From Oceanospirillum sp048264105 (GTDB lineage Bacteria > Pseudomonadota > Gammaproteobacteria > Pseudomonadales > Halomonadaceae), in the NCBI GenBank assembly GCA_048264105.1, contig JBLXDJ010000006.1, positions 62,001 to 126,000 of the forward strand: DNA of 64,000 bases, given 5' to 3'. Under the pieces are notes generated by a model. It worked only from the letters and a program-made list of their open reading frames with translations. It made no database searches and was not told the DNA's origin. Positions 59,190 through 64,000 of the stretch are shown here, piece after piece. Positions within the stretch are counted from its first letter, which is position 1, and each line of letters opens with the position of its first letter. The position numbers and the translations under genes were made by a program.

Positions 59190-62099
59190 CTAAGGCAACC
59201 CGCCTGCAGACTGACCTGTAGACGACTGCTGTAAAGCAGCTACCCCATTTATCTGCACTGGATCAATATCACCACCACTCAATTCATAAGAAACAATGGC
59301 GCCATCTGCATTAGAACCCACAAATTGCCCATTCATAGTCCCTGACATATAGCCCAGAGCCGACTCAGAGTCCAAAGCAATACCATTGGACATAAAATCA
59401 GTCAGGCTCCCGCCTCCAAACGCAGTAACAGTTTGATTTGAAATATCTATCGAGAGATCAGTAATGATAGTCCCACCACTAAAATCAACATCCAAGTTTA
59501 AAGAATTTAAGACTCCATTTGTAACGTTACCACTCGAATCAATAAGCGAAGGCGCTGTCCCACCTGCTAATGAATATGTTGCAGAAATTCCTGAGGTCGC
59601 CAAATTTTCCAAGGCTGCCTGAGTAGTAAAGTTGTAAGCCATTATGTAATGGAGAACCTTTGCTGTTTCGATACCTTCGCCATTTCCATACAGAATATCG
59701 GTATCATTCACATTATCCCAACGCCCCCAGATAACTCTATGTGAAACCCCAGAGTCCAGAGAGTCAGCAAACTGAGTTTCACCAAGCACTAGTGAAGCAG
59801 TTGAATCATCGATGCTATAGGATTGATTATCCTTGTAATATCCAACCAGCGCTTTGGTGTTGTCGATATCGACATACGCCCCGCTTAGAGTGTCGAAATT
59901 AAAAGACAACATGCGGCTGTATGCCAATGACTGATAAAAATCTGAGTGCCCAGCAGAAATAAGCCCTTTAGAATTTTCGCTCAAAAGAAGTGCATTGGGT
60001 GTTTCTCCAGCAAATACCATTACCCCTTCTGCACTAAAAATCAGGTTTTGATCAATGTCGGTCATTGTGCCAGAAAGGTAGAACCCACCAGCCAAGAATT
60101 CTCCACTAGAGCCCCCCCATGCAAAATCCCACTGACCATCTACATCATCTGTAAGCTCTTTAGAGTTATTATATACACTGCCAAACAAGCTCATTGCCCC
60201 TGAGCCACCGGATATATCATTCAGATTTGAATAACCGTTAAGCCACCAACTTTCCTGATTGCCATCAGCATCTGATGAGTACATCTCTAGCTGTCCTTGA
60301 ACAACACCTGAGTTGAAATCAAGCATCAGAAAGGATGTATCTCTATCAAAGCTAAAGGCATTACCAGCAGAGTTATGAGCGACCAAACCGGCCAAACTAT
60401 ACTTAGCATGCATCTTACTGTGCGGTATTGAATTCAAGCCGTTAACTAAGTCTGAATTAAAATATACATAATACTTACTCTCATTAGGGTAATTGGTACT
60501 ACCACCATCCGAAGGGTAATCCAGTGAGTAACCATCCCAATGCCCCCAAGCTACACCACTCCCACCATTCGCAAGTGCGTTATAGGTACTATCCAAAGCC
60601 TCATGGATGACTTCAGACGCATCAACCTTAATTAGAGCTCCGTCCGAATTTAAAAACGCATCAGCCGCTATTCCTGAACTACCATATAAACTCCTATCAC
60701 GACCATCGGTAAGTATCAGAGAATACCCATCAGCCAGCTTAAAAAATTCATTTCTCTGTGTTGTCTCAGTAAATCCAGTCACCGAATACCCTGAGCTACT
60801 GAGTTCAAATGAACTAAAGAGACCATCAGCATTACTTCCAGTAAAGAAGCCATACCAAATACCATTGGCATTTGGCGATGCGCTTTGCTGATCGCCATTA
60901 GCAGTGTAATAACCAGATAGAGTTAAGCCCGTGTCGCCAATAAAGCTAGAAAGAGCTCCCTCCCCCTTAAAAGCCCACTGACCACCATTTGCCCCAGAAA
61001 CAGCAGCAGGACTAATTGGCGATGAGAAGTCCAACATCAGATCGTAGGTCACCAAATCTGCATTGAAATCAATATCCAGAGCTACCGAACTGGCACTTAA
61101 GGATCCCTCTGAAACCTCCATGCTTGATGGGGCATAACTGAAAGTACCCGTCTGAGCTGTCACGACCTCAGTTGAAGTGACGGTAGACAAGACACCTAAA
61201 TCAGTTTCTGTAATCTCATAATATGTCTGTTCTTCGGGTTGATACTCACTATCCCAACTTTCCTGAAGATCTGGCGGTAAATCCAAGTCGACAAGTTCAG
61301 CATCATCGTCCGAAGGCGAGCCATCATTTTCCACAAATTGTGGTCCAGAACTGCCTGCGCCCCCTTCATCATTAGCCCCACTTTCAGAACCTTCCTGAAG
61401 GCCAGCAGATCCTTCATCTTCCGATGAGCCTTCAGAATCGGTAGGCCAAAACTCTGCATCAGGTTTATTAAACAGATCTGGTGGTAAGACAACCAGTTTA
61501 GGCGCTGAGCGTCGATCTGAAACAAAGCCTGTCTGATTCGGTTGAACAAACTGAACCCCTGCCAAGGTTTGGATATAACCCCGGCCTGAATTAATTCTCA
61601 GATATGCACCCTTAGCTAAAACCGCACTGCGTGACGAAGGTACATAAAACACCTCCAGATCTGTGCCCCGAATACCAATCGTCGCAACAGGTGTGCGCAA
61701 CTTGAAACTTTCTTTGCGAGTCTTACCAATCGTTCCCGTGATAGACCTTAACCCGCCTCTGAGAAGAGATGTCTCAGCACGGTCACTCTGTGTCTGCTCA
61801 AAGCGATATTTATCGATACGGATCTCAGTTGATGGACGTACAGCAAGGTAACCACTATCCACCATCTTAATCTGCATGCTACTTGCAGCCGATGAAACAA
61901 TCCTGTCACCCTCAAAGATCGAGCCTCCCCGAGAAGCTTCACGTTGCACACCATCAGAAGAAAAAATCGATACCTCGCCATGTACAAAGAGAACCGCCCC
62001 CACAGGTTTTGCCTCATCAGCAAAACTGGTGACAGAGACTCCCCCTAGAAGGCAAACGATCGTAAATGTAAGGAGATAGCGAAGTGTTAGCATTTTCAT
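59190..62099 (-). CDS. Exported FecR-domain protein with barrel-like repeats, paralogue
   Basis: A 969-residue paralogue of the protein at 55978-58941. It has a Sec signal (about 1-27, ending SFA before DEAKPVG), a FecR domain (about 30-145: IFEGDRIVSSAASSMQIKM, RGGLRSITGTIGKTRKESF, VATIGIRGTDLEVFY), an acidic Gly/Ser/Glu linker (about 215-265) and three modules of about 190-210 residues with WG-x-W-D, ATYSLAGGTAP and GQFVGSNADG motifs. It lacks the Gly-Thr hexapeptide array. There is no lipobox, so it would be soluble. The ATG 62097-62099 is preferred to GTG 62123, which overlaps the preceding stop. It follows the TPR-barrel gene and is a candidate cargo of it. Confidence 0.83.
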   Translation of the reverse strand: MKMLTLRYLLTFTIVCLLGGVSVTSFADEAKPVGAVLFVHGEVSIFSSDGVQREASRGGSIFEGDRIVSSAASSMQIKMVDSGYLAVRPSTEIRIDKYRFEQTQSDRAETSLLRGGLRSITGTIGKTRKESFKLRTPVATIGIRGTDLEVFYVPSSRSAVLAKGAYLRINSGRGYIQTLAGVQFVQPNQTGFVSDRRSAPKLVVLPPDLFNKPDAEFWPTDSEGSSEDEGSAGLQEGSESGANDEGGAGSSGPQFVENDGSPSDDDAELVDLDLPPDLQESWDSEYQPEEQTYYEITETDLGVLSTVTSTEVVTAQTGTFSYAPSSMEVSEGSLSASSVALDIDFNADLVTYDLMLDFSSPISPAAVSGANGGQWAFKGEGALSSFIGDTGLTLSGYYTANGDQQSASPNANGIWYGFFTGSNADGLFSSFELSSSGYSVTGFTETTQRNEFFKLADGYSLILTDGRDRSLYGSSGIAADAFLNSDGALIKVDASEVIHEALDSTYNALANGGSGVAWGHWDGYSLDYPSDGGSTNYPNESKYYVYFNSDLVNGLNSIPHSKMHAKYSLAGLVAHNSAGNAFSFDRDTSFLMLDFNSGVVQGQLEMYSSDADGNQESWWLNGYSNLNDISGGSGAMSLFGSVYNNSKELTDDVDGQWDFAWGGSSGEFLAGGFYLSGTMTDIDQNLIFSAEGVMVFAGETPNALLLSENSKGLISAGHSDFYQSLAYSRMLSFNFDTLSGAYVDIDNTKALVGYYKDNQSYSIDDSTASLVLGETQFADSLDSGVSHRVIWGRWDNVNDTDILYGNGEGIETAKVLHYIMAYNFTTQAALENLATSGISATYSLAGGTAPSLIDSSGNVTNGVLNSLNLDVDFSGGTIITDLSIDISNQTVTAFGGGSLTDFMSNGIALDSESALGYMSGTMNGQFVGSNADGAIVSYELSGGDIDPVQINGVAALQQSSTGQSAGGLP

Positions 62100-62122
62100 A
62101 ATATCAACCAGATATGGCAGCA

Positions 62123-63502
62123 CTAAAAGTTGTAGTTCATACGAACCGAAGCGTCCTGCTTATCCATGTCGTACAGAGAAATATTTGAAGATGTCACTGT
62201 ACGGCTGACCTGTGCCTTAATGCCAAGTTGCTTGTTTAGTTGCCACAAATAGCCCAATCCGTAGACCATCTGCGTTTCCTTGCGTGGGGTATCGTAGAGC
62301 GACCTTTTAAGGCCATACTCACTGGTTAAGCGATTTATGTTGGCGAAAAAGATATGCTCCTGGTTAAAGATAAATTGCCCTAAAATAGCTATCCCAAGGG
62401 CATCCTTATCGCCATCAGTTCTGTTATTTACAGCCTTATCATCAGATTTAGTCAGCTGCGTTTGTAAAACAAAAGGACGATACTGTCCGAAAATATAGCT
62501 GCCGTAGACGGTTAAACTTGTCGTCTCACTGTCATTAGAACTACTTTCACTAAAGGTGTTATCCGACCTGGAAAACTGCCCCCCGACTCTCGAACGATTG
62601 TTTAACAAAAAACCATAATCAGCCATTAACGTAGTAATCGAGACGCCACTGTCATTCTGCTGGCTACTATCAGTACGTTGGGCATAAACATTGACATCAG
62701 ATCGACTCTGTCGCCATCTGGTTCCAAGACGTAAACTCCACGAAGTCGTCGTATAGTCAGTTTCATCAAACCACTGCTTTCTGGACAATGAAGGCGCGGC
62801 ATAAAATGCCCATGGACCAGGCAACTTATAAGTGGCATCCCCAGATACACCAGCTTCTAGAAAATTATCCGCGGCTTCAAACTCACCATCCGTCACGTCA
62901 TAAAGTCTTCGAACAGTGTCTTCTGACATCGAAAACATTTCTGCGAAAGCAGCAATGTAATTATCCTCACTGGGAGCACCTGTTGCGTTGGAACTATAGC
63001 CAATCGCACTGTATGCACTACCACTCAGAATCCATTTCGGATGACGATCCGAAAGCCGGTCAATTTCTGCCAGATAGAAGGCAATTGCTTTTTTTGCAGA
63101 TTCCGGAGGATCCATCGCTTCAAGAAGCTGAAACTCTTTTTCCGCACGCGGATAGTCTTTCAACTGGAAAAACGCTCGTGCCATATCCATCCGCGCTCCC
63201 GCATGATGAGGCATCACCGCGACAACACGCTCAAAAGCCCAGGAAGCATCTTCCGGATGCCCGGAATCAATGGCAGCCATGCCCAGTAAATAGTTGTACT
63301 GCGCATCGCCAGCATAAACCAACTCCGTAGGCTTAAGTGTTTCATAAGCTCTGTCCGGCTGCTTTTTGGAAAGGTAGTAAATTGCCTGTTCCTTCAGCCT
63401 GACGAGTTCTTCTTCGCTGCCAAGCACATTGGCCTTAGCTACCTGCATACCAACAAGGGTATTAAAGAGCAAAAACCAAATAAAAACTCTGAAATAGCGC
63501 AC
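62123..63502 (-). CDS. TPR outer-membrane beta-barrel protein, Slam/DUF560-like
   Basis: A 459-residue exported protein. The signal peptide (about 1-25: basic RYFR, hydrophobic FIWFLLFNTLVG, AKA before NVLG) supports GTG 63500-63502 as the start; TTG 63535 is a poor alternative. TPR-like helices fill about residues 35-135 (YLSKKQPDRAYETLKPT, ARMDMARAFFQLKDYPRAEKEF). From about 150 on there are alternating beta strands with many aromatic ends: GYSSNATGAPSEDN, then a C-terminal SNISLYDMDKQDASVRMNYNF ending in Phe, as outer-membrane barrels do. This layout and the N-x-S-N-I-x-L-Y pattern fit the Slam (type XI secretion) family. It heads an operon with the two FecR genes. Confidence 0.8.
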   Translation of the reverse strand: MRYFRVFIWFLLFNTLVGMQVAKANVLGSEEELVRLKEQAIYYLSKKQPDRAYETLKPTELVYAGDAQYNYLLGMAAIDSGHPEDASWAFERVVAVMPHHAGARMDMARAFFQLKDYPRAEKEFQLLEAMDPPESAKKAIAFYLAEIDRLSDRHPKWILSGSAYSAIGYSSNATGAPSEDNYIAAFAEMFSMSEDTVRRLYDVTDGEFEAADNFLEAGVSGDATYKLPGPWAFYAAPSLSRKQWFDETDYTTTSWSLRLGTRWRQSRSDVNVYAQRTDSSQQNDSGVSITTLMADYGFLLNNRSRVGGQFSRSDNTFSESSSNDSETTSLTVYGSYIFGQYRPFVLQTQLTKSDDKAVNNRTDGDKDALGIAILGQFIFNQEHIFFANINRLTSEYGLKRSLYDTPRKETQMVYGLGYLWQLNKQLGIKAQVSRTVTSSNISLYDMDKQDASVRMNYNF

Positions 63503-63667
63503 GCTTCCGACACATCCTGAAAAGAATTGATACAAAAAGGGAAAATTTTGACACAGGCACCGTCCTATGTCCCTCGCTTAACGCTAATACTCGACCTCTT
63601 TTTTGTAACGTTTCATAAATGAAAAGACCTAACCCATTAAAAAATAGAGTTTTTTCTAAAAAAATAC

Positions 63668-63695
63668 TTGACGGCTTTTGACGGATCTCTATAAT
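63668..63695 (+). promoter_or_regulatory. Promoter of tRNA-Asn
   Basis: TTGACG (63668-63673), 16 bases, TATAAT (63690-63695), then GCG. The tRNA begins 25 bases after the -10. Confidence 0.8.
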
Positions 63696-63719
63696 GCGTT
63701 CTCGAAAGTTGAGCACAGT

Positions 63720-63795
63720 TCCCTGATAGCTCAGTTGGTAGAGCAGTAGACTGTTAATCTATTGGTCGCAGGTTCGAGTCCTGCTCGGGGAGCCA
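63720..63795 (+). tRNA. tRNA-Asn (GTT anticodon)
   Basis: A 76-base cloverleaf: acceptor TCCCTGA/TCGGGGA, anticodon stem GTAGA/TCTAT with loop CTGTTAA (GTT), T arm GCAGG/CCTGC with TTCGAGT, and an encoded GCCA end. GatCAB in this window may act on Asp-tRNA(Asn). Confidence 0.97.
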
Positions 63796-63801
63796 ACTTT
63801 C

Positions 63802-63829
63802 CAAATCCGGCTAAAGGCCGGTTTTTTTT
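63802..63829 (+). terminator. Terminator after tRNA-Asn
   Basis: CCGGC, loop TAAAG and GCCGG followed by eight T. Confidence 0.9.
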
Positions 63830-64000
63830 CGTCTGTCATTTCTTCCTCTGCTTTATTCCGCACCTTCAAGAACACGCCAAACCTGAATTCGTAAGCGCCA
63901 CATCAAACCTGCGCTCTATCATCAAAGTAGTCAGCTTCTCATTACAACGCTTCTGTTATATGTCATTGGCCAGAAAAAAGGCCGGAGTCTGCAACCCCAG
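63830..64000. other. Right-edge sequence without a recognised feature
   Basis: 171 bases after the tRNA-Asn terminator. A GGCC ... GGCC word pair near 63969-63981 could be the edge of a terminator of a gene beyond the window. I see no coding start. Confidence 0.3.

Noticed and set aside
1..64000. CRISPR arrays, insertion sequences, prophage genes
   Set aside because: I saw no regularly spaced repeat-spacer series, transposase, terminal inverted repeats or phage structural genes. The only tandem repeat is coding (57431-57608).

Overview
The window is a gammaproteobacterial chromosome segment, most like marine Oceanospirillales (an Amphritea/Neptuniibacter/Marinobacterium-type organism; the genus is my inference). 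The evidence is the pseudomonad/oceanospirillal gene order (mla-yrbG-kdsD-kdsC-lptCAB-rpoN-hpf-ptsN-rapZ-ptsO; mreBCD-maf-rng-yhdP-tldD; hemA-prfA-prmC with divergent TPR lipoprotein-lolB-ispE-tRNA-Gln-prs-rplY-pth-ychF), together with gatCAB and a proVWX uptake system. GC content looks moderate and even. I see no insertion sequence, phage, integrase or CRISPR array.

Layout. 1-180: 5' end of mlaF on the minus strand. 413-10304 (+): Na+/Ca2+ antiporter, Kdo synthesis, LPS-transport genes, sigma-54, hibernation factor, the nitrogen PTS branch with RapZ, and MgtE. 10397-14012: pmbA and tldD on the minus strand with darP/yjgA on the plus strand between them. 14033-22996 (-): yhdP, rng, maf, mreD, mreC, mreB. 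23240-26694 (+): gatC, gatA, gatB. 27115-30593 (+): proV, proW, proX. 30837-34848 (+): Pit phosphate permease with a PhoU-like partner, an RsmB-type rRNA methyltransferase and a 3-methyladenine glycosylase. 34967-37187: divergent LysE exporter and MocR-type regulator. 37242-42477 (-): moeB, lrp, prmC, prfA, hemA. 42784-45750 (+): a diguanylate cyclase with three periplasmic sensor domains. 45903-53136 (+): TPR lipoprotein, lolB, ispE, tRNA-Gln, prs, rplY, pth, ychF, then two identical tRNA-Met genes. 53667-63502: an accessory locus, followed by tRNA-Asn.

The most interesting part is 53.6-63.5 kb. A CHASE2-adenylate cyclase faces a minus-strand, operon-like set: a TPR plus outer-membrane beta-barrel protein resembling Slam/DUF560 (type XI secretion), then two exported proteins of about 970-990 residues. 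These two are paralogues with an N-terminal FecR domain and three repeated barrel-like modules ending in a G-x-F-x-G-x-x-A-x-G motif. I infer a secretion or display pair with duplicated large cargo, possibly linked to cAMP signalling. The Slam/cargo reading is a family-level inference from sequence pattern only.

Other points worth a second look are two Lrp-type boxes 31 bp apart upstream of lrp, a set of ATACAAT/TTATTGTC repeats between lysE and the mocR gene, a probable ATT start codon for mreC behind an ideal Shine-Dalgarno, an 8-bp inverted repeat framing a candidate proV promoter, and a perfect 15-bp hairpin between the two FecR genes.
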